DNA of 49,964 bases from an uncultured Neomegalonema sp. (GCA_937911325.1 CALDSD010000016.1:1-49964); one strand, 5' to 3'; counted from the first letter of the stretch, positions 1 through 9,400 are shown. The notes: generated by a model from the sequence alone, not told the origin. Translations and numbers: made by a program.

Positions 1-1
1 G

Positions 2-307
2 GACGGCGCGATGATCGTCGCCGTGATCGCCTCCCCCCAGCCCAGCGAGAAAATCCCCGAATTCGAACAACTGCTCTCAGCCGGAGCGGTTTGCCTCTCG
101 ATCCTCAACGCGGCGCTGGCGAGCGGCGTCGGAGCCAACTGGCTCAGTGGTTGGATCAGCCACGACCGCGCGTTCTGCGAAGACCATCTCGGATTGGCGT
201 CAACCGAACGGGTGGCTGGCTTGATTCATCTCGGAACCCCAAAAATGGCCCCTCCAGAGCGCCCACGACCCGATCTTTCCGCCAAGATCAGCGAGTTGAA
301 CACATAA
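2..307 (+). CDS. Nitroreductase family protein, C-terminal part (cut by window start)
   Basis: The reading frame is already open at base 2, so the gene begins upstream and only about 101 C-terminal residues are seen, ending at TAA. The stretch from KIPEFEQLLSAGA through GANWLSGW to the final IHLGTP..PERPRPDL is typical of the small FMN-dependent nitroreductases of the YdjA type, in which a central helix packs on FMN and the PxxRPRP tail closes the protein. These enzymes use NAD(P)H to reduce nitro compounds or quinones; the substrate cannot be told from this fragment. The ATG at 11 is internal to the fold and should not be taken as the start. A bidirectional hairpin follows the stop. Confidence 0.8.
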   Translation, partial: DGAMIVAVIASPQPSEKIPEFEQLLSAGAVCLSILNAALASGVGANWLSGWISHDRAFCEDHLGLASTERVAGLIHLGTPKMAPPERPRPDLSAKISELNT

Positions 308-309
308 GA

Positions 310-338
310 AAAGAGCGATGGATCAACCATCGCCCTTT
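310..338. terminator. Bidirectional hairpin terminator
   Basis: Seven perfect pairs (GCGATGG 315-321 with CCATCGC 327-333, loop ATCAA) extend outward through AAAG/CTTT with one mismatch, giving U-rich flanks on both strands. It lies between two converging genes, the nitroreductase on plus and the small peptide gene on minus, and could end both transcripts. Confidence 0.6.
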
Positions 339-365
339 CATTCGTACACTCGGATATTGCGAGAC

Positions 366-485
366 CTAGCTCGTGGTCGAGGTCGTCTCTTCTTTCTTCT
401 TGCTGGACCAAGGGCAGGCGTCTGCGGTCGCGACAGCGCCCATGACGAAGACAGCTGCGAGAAGTCCAGCCACGATGTTACGCAT
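366..485 (-). CDS. Small secreted peptide, 39 aa (hypothetical)
   Basis: A short frame from ATG (483-485) to TAG (366-368). The start is preceded by GAGGG at a sensible distance. The predicted product opens with a classical signal peptide (MRN, hydrophobic core IVAGLLAAVFVMGAVATA, then an Ala-x-Ala type site before DAC) and leaves a mature part of about 17 residues: one Cys, CPWSSKKKEE, then a Thr/Ser-rich tail. The Cys lies just after the cleavage region but the preceding residues do not form a good lipobox. Function unknown. The signal-peptide-plus-RBS combination and the terminator beyond its stop make it more likely real than chance. Confidence 0.5.
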   Translation of the reverse strand: MRNIVAGLLAAVFVMGAVATADACPWSSKKKEETTSTTS

Positions 486-631
486 TACGAATATCCCTCG
501 ATTCGGTTTCAGACCCTCTAGACCTTAACGCAGTTTGTGGCGCCGGCAAGATGGACCGCACGATGCGGAACGACCGGTCTGTCGCCGAGATTGCGTCGCC
601 CCGACGGCGCAGGCGCTCTATCTTCTTGAAA

Positions 632-1222
632 ATGAACATGTCCCCAGCCCGCCCAAACAGCGAGAGCCTCGAAGATCTTCGTCGCGAGATTTTTTCTCTC
701 TTGGCCCGCGCTGTCGCCGATCGGCGCAGCCCGATGCGCACGCCAGCGTTGGCGACGACGGATCCAGCCGGCAGGCCGTCGGTGCGCACCGTTGTTCTGC
801 GCGCGTGGGATCCTGCGCGGGCCGAGATGCAGATCCATACCGATGTTCGATCCCAGAAGGTCCTGCACCTGTCGGAGCGCCCAGCGGCGGCGATGCTGTT
901 TTGGGACCCCGGCCGGCGACTGCAGCTCCGGATCGACGGAGACGTCCGCACCTCTGTTGACGACGCGGTGGCGCACGCGGCCTGGTCAAAGGTCCCAAAG
1001 GCCGCGCAACGGCTCTACGGGCTGTCGCCAGCCCCGGGGGTCACGCTCGGCGCGCCGACCGACTACCGCTTTTCCGAGGAGGACGCGGGCGCCAACTTCT
1101 GCGTGCTCACGGTTCAGGTCGAGCGTCTGGAGGCTCTCAAGCTGCTGCCGGACGGTCACCAGCGCGCCGTGTTTTCCTGGCCCTCGCCTTCTGTCTGCGA
1201 AGCCAGCTGGCTGGCGCCGTAA
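632..1222 (+). CDS. Pyridoxamine 5'-phosphate oxidase-like flavin-binding protein
   Basis: A 196-residue protein with the split-barrel FMN-binding fold of the PNPOx superfamily: MRTPALATTDPAGRPSVRTVVLR near the N terminus, then a DVRSQKV..L segment and AAAMLFWDPGRRLQLRIDG, which correspond to the phosphate- and flavin-contacting strands. It lacks the C-terminal substrate signature of true PdxH, so it is better called PNPOx-like (the Alr4036-type subgroup) than the vitamin B6 enzyme. I chose ATG 632 because the residues added by the upstream ATG at 551 are basic and low in complexity, and homologues as I recall them start near here; ATG 638 is also possible. It converges on the DUF1467 gene, 16 nt away. 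Confidence 0.7.
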   Translation: MNMSPARPNSESLEDLRREIFSLLARAVADRRSPMRTPALATTDPAGRPSVRTVVLRAWDPARAEMQIHTDVRSQKVLHLSERPAAAMLFWDPGRRLQLRIDGDVRTSVDDAVAHAAWSKVPKAAQRLYGLSPAPGVTLGAPTDYRFSEEDAGANFCVLTVQVERLEALKLLPDGHQRAVFSWPSPSVCEASWLAP

Positions 1223-1238
1223 GCTATTGGAAGCGCCC

Positions 1239-1529
1239 CTATTCGTTCAGGTTTTCGCGGTGAAACGACTCAGGAAAGAGAAAGTTGAAGTCGTCGAGCC
1301 TCAGCACTTCAAACTCCAGCACGGCGAAGAAGACGCCCCACGGAACAAACGCCAAGATCGACGCCCACAGGAACTTGCGGCGGATCCGGATCGCCGCCGG
1401 CGCGCCGGGCGGCGTTCCGGGAACGACGTCGCCCTCCTCGTCCTGACTGCGCACGCCGTTCTGCAGAAGAACGAACAACACCAGGAACCACAGCACGGCG
1501 TACATTACGATTGCGCCAGATATCGACAC
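1239..1529 (-). CDS. DUF1467 family membrane protein
   Basis: A 96-residue protein with two predicted membrane spans (about residues 5-25 and 53-73) separated by a short loop carrying EEGDVVPGTPPGAPA, the hallmark of the DUF1467 family. Alphaproteobacteria commonly carry this gene next to methylmalonyl-CoA epimerase, as here: it starts 5 nt after the mce stop and so shares its transcript. Its biochemical role is unknown. It may be an inner-membrane partner in an envelope or metabolic process, but nothing in the sequence shows which. Confidence 0.8.
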   Translation of the reverse strand: MSISGAIVMYAVLWFLVLFVLLQNGVRSQDEEGDVVPGTPPGAPAAIRIRRKFLWASILAFVPWGVFFAVLEFEVLRLDDFNFLFPESFHRENLNE

Positions 1530-1534
1530 GGCGG

Positions 1535-1939
1535 TTACACCTCTTCCAGTTCGATCAGTGCGCCGTCGAAGTCTTTGGGGTGCAGAAACAGCACTGGCTT
1601 GCCATGCGCGCCGATCTTGGGTTCTCCGTCCCCGAGCACCCGGGCGCCGCCCGCCTTGAGCTGGTCTCGCGCAGCGCGGATGTCCTCGACTTCATAGCAA
1701 AGGTGGTGAATTCCGCCAGACGGGTTCTTTTCGAGAAAGCCGCGGATCGGCGAGTCCTCGCCCAAGGGCTCTAGCAGCTCGATCTTCGTGTTGGGCAACT
1801 CGATGAACACAACGGTGACGCCGTGATCCGGTTCAGCTTGCGGAGCCGTGACGTTGGCTCCGAGCGCGGTGCGGTACTTCGCTGCACCCGCTTCAAGGTC
1901 GGGTACGGCGATGGCGACATGGTTCAGGCGACCGATCAT
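1535..1939 (-). CDS. mce: Methylmalonyl-CoA epimerase
   Basis: This 134-residue protein of the vicinal-oxygen-chelate (glyoxalase) fold interconverts (2R)- and (2S)-methylmalonyl-CoA in the propionyl-CoA to succinyl-CoA route. Metal ligands are visible as the paired modules: LNHVAIAVPDL with His near residue 6, GGIHHLCYEVEDI with a His in the second module, and a late Glu in ALIELEEV. The length matches the family. ATG 1939 is preceded by GGAG at good spacing; the longer upstream frame gives non-conserved residues. DUF1467 follows directly, the usual alphaproteobacterial pairing. Confidence 0.9.
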   Translation of the reverse strand: MIGRLNHVAIAVPDLEAGAAKYRTALGANVTAPQAEPDHGVTVVFIELPNTKIELLEPLGEDSPIRGFLEKNPSGGIHHLCYEVEDIRAARDQLKAGGARVLGDGEPKIGAHGKPVLFLHPKDFDGALIELEEV

Positions 1940-2076
1940 TCGAAAACTCCACGTTGCGTCCCGAAAGCGTGTCCCGCAGCAGGGCGCGCTTGTCCAGACC
2001 CTCGATGTCGCGGCCGCGGGGTTGTCGAACACCTCCCGGCGCGCATACTGAGGCGAATTGAAACGGGAGCACGCTG

Positions 2077-2847
2077 TTGCGCTCTGCAGACTTCGAGTTG
2101 ATCGAGCATCTCCCTTTCACGACGGGAGAGGATCTCGGGCGGCGCGCCCGGGTCGGCGTCGTCGCTTTGTCGAGCGATTATACGATCGAGCACGAGCTGG
2201 GACGGCTTCTCGACCTGCCTGGAGTCGGCGTGTACACGGCGCGTCTGCCGAACTCGCCCGAAGTGACGCCAGAAACGCTGGCCGCGATGCAGGACCATAT
2301 CGCAGACACCGCCGCGCGCATTCTGATGGGCGACCGGCTCGACGTCGTGGCCTTCGGATGCACCTCCGCCACCGCCGTGCTGGGCGAAAAGAAGGTCGCA
2401 GAGCTCATTCAAAGCGCAAAACCCGACGCCCAGACCGCGACGCCACTATCCGCCGCCTTGGCGGCGATGACAGCTCTCAAGGCCCGCCGCGTGGCGGTTC
2501 TCACGCCCTATCGAAGCGACGTGAACGACACCCTGCGACAGCGGCTGACCGAGGGTGGTCTCGAGATCCCGATCTTCGGCTCCTTCAACGAACCTCAGGA
2601 TCCGATCGTCGCGGCGATAGACGAGAAAAGCCTCGCCTCGGCCGTTCGAAAGCTGATCGACGGCCGTGACCTAGACGCCGTCTTCGTGTCGTGCACATCG
2701 ATCCGGTTCGCGGAGGCGATACCAAGCCTTGAGGCCGAGATCGGTCTGCCGGTCACGACCTCGAACCATGCGCTGGCCTGGCGGTGCCTCAGGCTGGCGA
2801 ACGTCCACGATAAGACGCCCGAGAAGGGACGCCTCTATGCGCTCTGA
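2077..2847 (+). CDS. Asp/Glu racemase superfamily protein, maleate isomerase / EutA-like
   Basis: A 256-residue protein of the aspartate/glutamate racemase-arylmalonate decarboxylase-maleate isomerase fold. Both catalytic cysteines are present in the expected contexts, Cys95 in VAFGCTSATAVLG and Cys206 in VFVSCTSIRFAEA, as in maleate cis-trans isomerases and the ectoine-degradation protein EutA. The start is TTG at 2077, supported by GGGAG seven bases upstream; no ATG fits before the conserved region. The next gene, 30 nt on and on the same strand, is a PLP-dependent cysteine synthase, so the two probably work on related small acids or amino acids. Which reaction (racemisation, isomerisation or decarboxylation) cannot be read from sequence. 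Confidence 0.75.
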   Translation: MRSADFELIEHLPFTTGEDLGRRARVGVVALSSDYTIEHELGRLLDLPGVGVYTARLPNSPEVTPETLAAMQDHIADTAARILMGDRLDVVAFGCTSATAVLGEKKVAELIQSAKPDAQTATPLSAALAAMTALKARRVAVLTPYRSDVNDTLRQRLTEGGLEIPIFGSFNEPQDPIVAAIDEKSLASAVRKLIDGRDLDAVFVSCTSIRFAEAIPSLEAEIGLPVTTSNHALAWRCLRLANVHDKTPEKGRLYAL

Positions 2848-2877
2848 CCGCAACAACCCAAAAGAGGGGGAAATACA

Positions 2878-3957
2878 ATGACCAGCGACGCTCCTCGCGC
2901 AACCTCCGGCCGCGGCCGGCTTTTTGACAGCGTGCTCGACACGATCGGCGACACGCCGTGCATTCGGGTCAACCGCCTCGCGCCGGATGGCGTGCGGCTC
3001 TATGTGAAGGCCGAAGCCTTCAACCCGGCCGCATCGGTCAAGGACCGGCTCGCCGTGAGCATCATCGAAACCGCGGAACGCGAAGGCGCGTTGAAGCCGG
3101 GCCAGACCGTCGTGGAGGCGACCAGCGGCAATACAGGGATCGGCCTCGCCATGGTGTGCGCGGCGAAAGGCTATCCACTCGTCGTGACCATGGCTGACAG
3201 CTTTTCCATCGAGCGGCGCAAGCTCATGCGGATGCTCGGCGCGAAGGTCGTGTTGACGCCTCGCGCCGAAAAAGGGTTCGGCATGTATAAAAAGGCCGTC
3301 GAGCTGGCGGAGGCCAATGGCTGGTTCCTGGCGCGGCAGTTCGAGACCCACGCCAACGCCGCGATCCACGAAGCCACGACCGGCCCTGAGATCGTGAGCG
3401 ATTTCGCAGGCGACCGGCTCGACTATTGGGTCACCGGGTATGGCACCGGCGGGACCGTGACGGGCGTGGCGCGGGTTCTGCGCAAGGAACGCCCGGAAAC
3501 GAAGATCATTCTGAGCGAGCCCGCGAACGCGCAGATCGTCGGCTCCGGTCACGCGCAGGAGCGCGGCCCTGACCACTCGCCCTCCGTCAGCCATCCGCAT
3601 TTCGAGCCTCACCCGATCCAGGGCTGGACGCCGGACTTCATCCCTTACGTTTTGCAAGAGGCGATCGACAACGGCCTTTACGACGAGCTGGTCCCGGTCG
3701 CGGGAGCGGACGGCATTCACTGGGCGCGCGAACTCGCCGCGAAAGAAGGTATCTTCACCGGCGTCTCCGGCGGCTCGACCTTCAAGATCGCCATGGACAT
3801 CGCGGAGAAAGCCGAACCGGGTTCGGTGATCCTGTGCATGCTGCCCGATACGGGCGAACGGTATCTGACCACGCCGCTCTTCGAAGGCATCCCTGAAGAG
3901 ATGACTGAAGAAGAGATGGCTCTGTCGCAGTCGACGCCGGGGTATCAACTCGGCTAG
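2878..3957 (+). CDS. cysK: Cysteine synthase (O-acetylserine sulfhydrylase family)
   Basis: A 359-residue fold-type II PLP enzyme, expected to make cysteine from O-acetylserine and sulfide. Lys55 in NPAASVKDR is the PLP Schiff-base lysine; EATSGNTGIGLA is the substrate loop; GTGGT in YGTGGTVTG binds the PLP phosphate; SGGST and LPDTGERYLTTPLF are conserved late elements. The protein is longer than E. coli CysK because of a C-terminal tail (GIPEEMTEEEMALSQS), which I recall from other alphaproteobacterial members. GAGGGGG sits before the ATG. It follows the racemase-like gene in an apparent operon. A cystathionine-beta-synthase-like side role cannot be excluded. Confidence 0.85.
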   Translation: MTSDAPRATSGRGRLFDSVLDTIGDTPCIRVNRLAPDGVRLYVKAEAFNPAASVKDRLAVSIIETAEREGALKPGQTVVEATSGNTGIGLAMVCAAKGYPLVVTMADSFSIERRKLMRMLGAKVVLTPRAEKGFGMYKKAVELAEANGWFLARQFETHANAAIHEATTGPEIVSDFAGDRLDYWVTGYGTGGTVTGVARVLRKERPETKIILSEPANAQIVGSGHAQERGPDHSPSVSHPHFEPHPIQGWTPDFIPYVLQEAIDNGLYDELVPVAGADGIHWARELAAKEGIFTGVSGGSTFKIAMDIAEKAEPGSVILCMLPDTGERYLTTPLFEGIPEEMTEEEMALSQSTPGYQLG

Positions 3958-3989
3958 CGGAAGCGTCATTGGACGGTGTGCTCCGTTTG

Positions 3990-4016
3990 GCTCTAACCGT
4001 GGACAACGGTTGGAGC
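3990..4016 (+). promoter_or_regulatory. Stem-loop between cysK and the DUF3179 gene
   Basis: Ten-pair hairpin: GCTCTAACCG (3990-3999) with CGGTTGGAGC (4007-4016), one G-T pair, 7-nt loop. No T-run follows, so it is a weak terminator candidate. It lies just ahead of the AGGAG of the next gene and may instead shape that mRNA's 5' end or mark processing. Confidence 0.4.
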
Positions 4017-4035
4017 GAAACAGGAGATGCGGCGT

Positions 4036-5430
4036 ATGACGCTCGTTCACAGAGCAACTCGCCCGGTCACAGTCGCCCTTCTTGGACTGACGGCGGCTCT
4101 CAGCGCGTGGGCCACCCCGGCCCCTGCGCTTGAGGAAGACGAGATCAGAGAGCTGTCTTGGGGCCTGTTCTCCCATTTTGGCGACCGCAAGCAGGTTGCG
4201 ATCGACGCCCTTGTCGCGACCGGCGATCGCAGCTTGATCCCGACCTTCGTCCTCGCCTTGCGTTGGGCGGGCGATGATATCTTCGTCGCAGACGCTCTTT
4301 CGACGCTGACCGGAGAGCGGCTCGCCACCTGGCACGCCGCCTTCGAGTGGCAGGAGGCCCATCCCGAAATCACGCCGCATCCCACCTACCGAGACGTCAA
4401 ACTGCATCTGCTTCGGGGGATAGACGAGCGGTTCATGGATCTGCTGGACACCGAAGCCGCTCGCGCAAACGCGCAGATCCGCTTTGAGGAGATCACCTGG
4501 GGCGGCGCGAAGGTCGACGACATCCCACCGCTCGACGCGCCGAAGATGCTCAGCTTCGAAAATGCGGGGTATCTCCGCGATGAAGATCTTGTCTTCGGGG
4601 TCTCGATCAACGGCGACGCGCGCGCCTATCCGCTCCGGGTTCTCGGCTGGCACGAGATGATGAACGATGTGATCGGCGGCGTTCCCGTCGCTTTGGCGTA
4701 CTGCACGCTGTGCGGCGCCGGCATTCTGTTCGAAACGGATGTCGACGGGCGCGCAGAACCGTTCGTTTTCGGTTCCTCCGGCCTTCTCTACCGCTCGAAC
4801 AAGTTGATGTTCGATCGTCAGACCGAAACGATCTGGAACCAGTTCACCGGCAAACCGGTCATCGGCGAACTCGTCGGCTCTGGGATTGCGCTCAAGCAAC
4901 GCCCGATCCTTGTCGCCTCGTGGAAAGACTGGCGCGAGGCCAATCCGACGACGACGGTTCTCTCGGATGAAACGGGCTTCTTGCGCGACTACGGTCCCGG
5001 CGTCGTCTATTCGGACTACTTCGCCAGCCCGGACTTGATGTTTCCGGCGCTGGTCGGCGACGAAAGCCGTCTGAAACGCAAGGACTACGTGTTCGGCGTC
5101 CGTGCTTTCGCCGCGTCTAAAGCATGGCCCCTCGACGTGTTCGAAGGCGGCGCGGTGATCAACGATCGGATCGGCGACATGAACATCGTGCTGATCGGCG
5201 ACGCGGCGACGAGAACGGTGCGCGCCTATGACCGCGGGGATCTGGAGTTCAGACGCAGCGCCGATGGAGACCAGCGGCTCTTGACCTCCAACGGCGCTTG
5301 GACCCTGCGCGAAGACGCCCTGACAGGACCGGACGGCGCTGCGTCGCCGCGCATTCCCGGCCACATCTCCTACTGGTTCGCGTGGAACAATTATCTCGGT
5401 CTGAGGTCCGAACTCTATGACGGCGAGTGA
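4036..5430 (+). CDS. Secreted DUF3179 domain protein
   Basis: A 464-residue protein with a Sec signal peptide (hydrophobic VALLGLTAALSAWA, cleavage after ATPAPA). The body carries the DUF3179 signature: AYPLRVLGWHEMMND, GGVPVALAYCTLCGAG with two cysteines three residues apart, FGSSGLLYRSN, and TIWNQFTGKPVIG. The N-terminal third (about residues 35-130) is helical and HEAT-like. The family's activity is unknown. I chose ATG 4036 because AGGAG (4022-4026) abuts the upstream ATG at 4027 but is nine bases from this one. It ends 15 nt from the converging bciA gene. Confidence 0.8.
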   Translation: MTLVHRATRPVTVALLGLTAALSAWATPAPALEEDEIRELSWGLFSHFGDRKQVAIDALVATGDRSLIPTFVLALRWAGDDIFVADALSTLTGERLATWHAAFEWQEAHPEITPHPTYRDVKLHLLRGIDERFMDLLDTEAARANAQIRFEEITWGGAKVDDIPPLDAPKMLSFENAGYLRDEDLVFGVSINGDARAYPLRVLGWHEMMNDVIGGVPVALAYCTLCGAGILFETDVDGRAEPFVFGSSGLLYRSNKLMFDRQTETIWNQFTGKPVIGELVGSGIALKQRPILVASWKDWREANPTTTVLSDETGFLRDYGPGVVYSDYFASPDLMFPALVGDESRLKRKDYVFGVRAFAASKAWPLDVFEGGAVINDRIGDMNIVLIGDAATRTVRAYDRGDLEFRRSADGDQRLLTSNGAWTLREDALTGPDGAASPRIPGHISYWFAWNNYLGLRSELYDGE

Positions 5431-5445
5431 TCCGGAGCCGAGACG

Positions 5446-6423
5446 CTAGAAGACAGCATGCTCTCCCAGATCGACGGCGGCCTCGTCTGCGATCAGACGC
5501 TTGTAGAAATCGAACAGGGTCTCGGTCCCGTAACTGGGGGTCGCTTCGGCGTCGTATCGTCCGGCGAGGTGGTCAAAAACCAGCATCGACTCGGTCGCGT
5601 AATACCGACCGATACGGGCCAGTTCAGCCTTGTCGGCCAAACGTGTCGAAAACCTCCCCGCCAGGCTCAACCCGCCGATCACCGCGTCCATCATCGCGAC
5701 GGGAACACGCCGAAACTTCGGGGGGCGATCGAGCAGTTCGAACAGTCTCTCTCCCTGTTGTTTCGGGGTGATCGCGGGGCCGGGGCCGCCGATCGGCAGG
5801 ATGCGGTTCCATCGCTCCCGATCGTCGAGGCAATCGGCGATGAAACTCGCAAGATCGCCGTCGCTGATCGGCTTGCAGGCCGTGAGCTCTCCGTCGCCAA
5901 ACAGCAGGAAAGGTTTTCCATTGCGGACGCGCGAGACCTGACCGGAGAGCGATTTGAAGAACGCCGTCGGCCGGACGATGGAATAGGTCAGGCCGGAGGC
6001 GATGAGGGCTTCCTCCATGGCCAGTTTCGCCTGTTGAAAGGCGAGCTTGGGCCGCTGAACGCAGATCGCCGAGAGCAGAACGGCCTGCGTGACGCCCGCG
6101 TGTTGCGCCGCGTTTAAAGCGTCGCTGGTCGCTGTGAAGTCGATCGCCCACGCATCGTTCGGGGCGCCGGTTCGCGACGCGAGACAAGACACAAACGCGT
6201 CGAAGCGCTCGCCCTGAAACCCATCCCGCTCCAGCGAGGCCGGATCGGTCGGATCGCCGACACGGATCTCCATCCCCGCGAACTCGGCCTCCAGGCCCCG
6301 GCGTCGGACGAAGCCGACAACCTCGTTCCCGCGCGCAAGCAGCGCCTGCGCTGTCGCACGGCCGATCGTCCCCGTCGCGCCCAGCAGGAAAACGCGGCGC
6401 AAGCGGTCAGACTTCTTCGACAT
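5446..6423 (-). CDS. bciA: BciA / DVR-type 8-vinyl reductase (divinyl chlorophyllide reductase family)
   Basis: A 325-residue atypical short-chain dehydrogenase. The N-terminal Rossmann motif GATGTIG (15-21) binds NAD(P)H. A long series of blocks matches plant DVR and bacterial BciA as I remember them: VSCLASRTGAP.DAW.ID, VLLSAICVQRP, FQQAKLAMEEAL, TYSIVRPTAFFKSLSGQV, GDGELTACKPISD, LPIGGPGPAITP, ARIGRYYATESMLV. BciA reduces the C8-vinyl group of divinyl (proto)chlorophyllide during (bacterio)chlorophyll synthesis. The ATG lies inside the dnaE 3' end (17-nt overlap), so translation is probably coupled. No other photosynthesis gene is in the window; a non-photosynthetic paralogue is the main alternative. 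Confidence 0.75.
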   Translation of the reverse strand: MSKKSDRLRRVFLLGATGTIGRATAQALLARGNEVVGFVRRRGLEAEFAGMEIRVGDPTDPASLERDGFQGERFDAFVSCLASRTGAPNDAWAIDFTATSDALNAAQHAGVTQAVLLSAICVQRPKLAFQQAKLAMEEALIASGLTYSIVRPTAFFKSLSGQVSRVRNGKPFLLFGDGELTACKPISDGDLASFIADCLDDRERWNRILPIGGPGPAITPKQQGERLFELLDRPPKFRRVPVAMMDAVIGGLSLAGRFSTRLADKAELARIGRYYATESMLVFDHLAGRYDAEATPSYGTETLFDFYKRLIADEAAVDLGEHAVF

Positions 6424-9400
6424 GCCGGACCGGCGGCAGCGCCTTGAGCGCGCCGCGAACCTGAGGAGAAACCGGGAAGTAGCCAGGCAGCGGCATGTCG
6501 CACTCGCAGTTCAACCCCGGCGGGTTCAACACCAGAACAATCCGCCCCTGCCCTCGCGGCGGCGGCCCGTCGAGCGCTGCGGCGCGTTCGGACAGATCGC
6601 GCCCGGTGATCGTCTCGAGCGTCGCCCGCACCAGGCTCAATCCCTCGTCGTCGCCCAGATAGATCCGCAGATCCCTGGCCTCGGTTCCGGCGACAGCCTC
6701 GTCGATCGGCTGCACGCCTTGTATGCGAAGCTTGACCTCCTCCCCGTCTTTCTCCGCGTCGACCGTCAAGACGACGGCTGTTCCCGCCTCGAGCATTTCG
6801 CGGCTGGCCAGCAGCACGTCCGAGAAGCACACGGCTTCAAAGACGCCCGTCGGATCAGAGAGCTGAACGAATGCGAACCGGTTGCCCTTTGCGCTTTTGC
6901 GTTCTTGTCGACCGGACACGACGGCGGCGATGCGCGTGGTCAGACCGCCGCCCACCGCGCCGCGCAACTCGGCGAAACTCATGATCCGTTTGCGTTTCAG
7001 GGCCTGCTGATAGTCGTCCAGCGGATGACCCGACAGGAAGAAACCGATCGCAGCCTGCTCTTCGGACAGGCGTTCGAGCGGCGGCCAATCGGTGCTGCTG
7101 GCCAGTCTTGGCGGCGGCGTATCGACCCCGGCCTCGCCGAAGAGCGAGCTTTGGTTCGACGCAGCTTCCTGGTGAACCGTCGAGGAATAGGCGACGAGGG
7201 TTTCAACAGAGTCGAACACGCGCCGGCGGTTGGGCTCCAACCGATCAAAGGCCCCGGCACGCGCGAGGTATTCAAGCGGCCGCTTACCAACCATCTTCAG
7301 ATCGCCGCGTCGCGCGACATCGAACAGATCCGTAAACTCCCCGCCGGATTTGCGCGCCTCGACGATGAGCCGCATCGCCTCGCGCCCGACATTCTTCAGC
7401 GCGCCCAGAGCGTAGCGGACCTTGCCCTCGCCCAACGGTCCCTCGACGGTGAAGGCGTCCTCGGACGCGTTCACATCCGGCGGCAGGAGCGCAAGGCTCA
7501 TTCGGTCGAGCTCCTGCCGGTAGAGCGCGAGCTTGTCGGTGAGATGCATGTCGAGGTTCATCACCGCCGCCATGAACTCGACGGGGTGGTTCGCCTTGAG
7601 CCATCCGGTTTGATACGAGACATAGCCGTATGCGGCGGCGTGGGACTTGTTGAAACCGTAGTTCGCGAACTTGTCGAGCAGGTCCCAAACCTCTTGCGCC
7701 TTGGCCTTGCCGACCCCGTTCGCCGCCGCGCCTTCCAGAAACTTCGGACGTTCGGCGTCCATCGCCTCTTGGATCTTCTTGCCCATCGCGCGGCGCAACA
7801 GATCGGCGCCGCCAAGCGAGTATCCCGCCATTTCCTGCGCGATCTGCATCACCTGTTCCTGATAGACGATGATGCCTTGCGTTTCGTCGAGCAGGTGGTC
7901 GATCGACGGATGCAGGCGGTCACGCTCCTCCCTCCCGTTCTTGACGTTGCAATACTTCGGGATGTTCTCCATCGGTCCGGGTCGATAGAGCGCCACCAAC
8001 GCGATGATGTCTTCGATACAGGTCGGCTTGAGCTGACGCAGGGCGTCGCGCATGCCCGAGCTCTCCACCTGGAAGACCGCAACCGTGTCGGCGCGGCTGT
8101 AGAGCTCGTAGGTCTTGTCGTCATCCAGCGGCACCGCGTCGATGTCGATCTCAACGCCGCGGTCTTTGAGGAGATCGAGCGCATTCTGAATGACAGTCAG
8201 CGTCTTGAGGCCAAGGAAGTCGAATTTCACCAGGCCCGCCGGCTCGACCCACTTCATGTTGAACTGCGTCGCCGGCATGTCCGAGCGCGGATCGCGGTAG
8301 AGCGGCACCAGCTCCTGCAGCGGCCGGTCGCCGATCACCACGCCGGCGGCATGGGTAGAGGCGTTGCGGTAGAGCCCTTCGATCTGCTGCGCGAGCTCCA
8401 AAAGCTGGCCAACCACATACTCTTGCTTGGCCCATTCCTTGAGCCGCGGTTCTTCGACGATGGCGCGCTCGACCGACATCGGCTTCACGCCTTCAACCGG
8501 GATCATCTTCGAGATCCGATCGACCTGGCCAAAGGGCATCTGCAACACGCGTCCGACGTCGCGCACCGCCGCCTTCGACAGGAGCGCGCCGAAAGTGATG
8601 ATCTGCGCGACCCGGTCGCGCCCGTACTTCTCCTGCACGTACTGGATCACCTCTTCGCGGCGGTCCTGACAGAAGTCGATGTCGAAATCCGGCATCGAGA
8701 CGCGTTCAGGGTTGAGGAACCGTTCGAACAGAAGCGCATAGCGCAAGGGGTCGAGATTGGTGATCGTGAGCGCATAAGCGACAAGCGAGCCAGCGCCCGA
8801 ACCGCGCCCGGGCCCAACCGGGATGTCCTGCGCCTTGGCCCATTTGATGAAGTCCGCGACAATCAGGAAGTAGCCTGGGAACCCCATGCCCTCGATGACG
8901 TCGAGTTCAAAGTCGAGACGCTCTTGATACTCTTCGACCGAGGCGGCGGGCTCGATCGCTTTGAGCCGCGCCTGCAGACCCTCGTTCGCCTGGCGCCGGA
9001 GTTCCGCGACCTCGTCTTCCGCAAAGACCGGCAGGATGGGCGCATGGGTGCGAGGCCGATAGGCGCAGCGCTGCGCAATCTCGACGGTGTTTTCGACAGC
9101 CTCAGGCAGGTCCGAGAACCTCCCGACCATCTCAGCTGGGGACTTGAAGTAGTATTCCGGCGTCAGCCGACGGCGGTCTTCCTCGGTCACATAGCGACCA
9201 TCTGCGATGCACAGCATCGCGTCATGCGCCTCGAACATTTCGGGTCTTGGAAAGAAGACCTCGTTGATCGCCACGATCGGCAGGTCATGCTCGTATGCGA
9301 TGTCGAGGAACGCTTCTTCCGTCGCGTCCTCGGCTTCCGTCCGCAGCGCTCCCTCCGCGCCGTGCCGCTGCAACTCGATGTAAAGACGATTCGGAAACAG

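Noticed and set aside
2671-5364. Long open frame of 897 codons on the minus strand
   Set aside because: It lies antisense to three well-supported genes (racemase-like end, cysK, DUF3179), has Arg/His/Asp-rich shadow composition and no family motifs.
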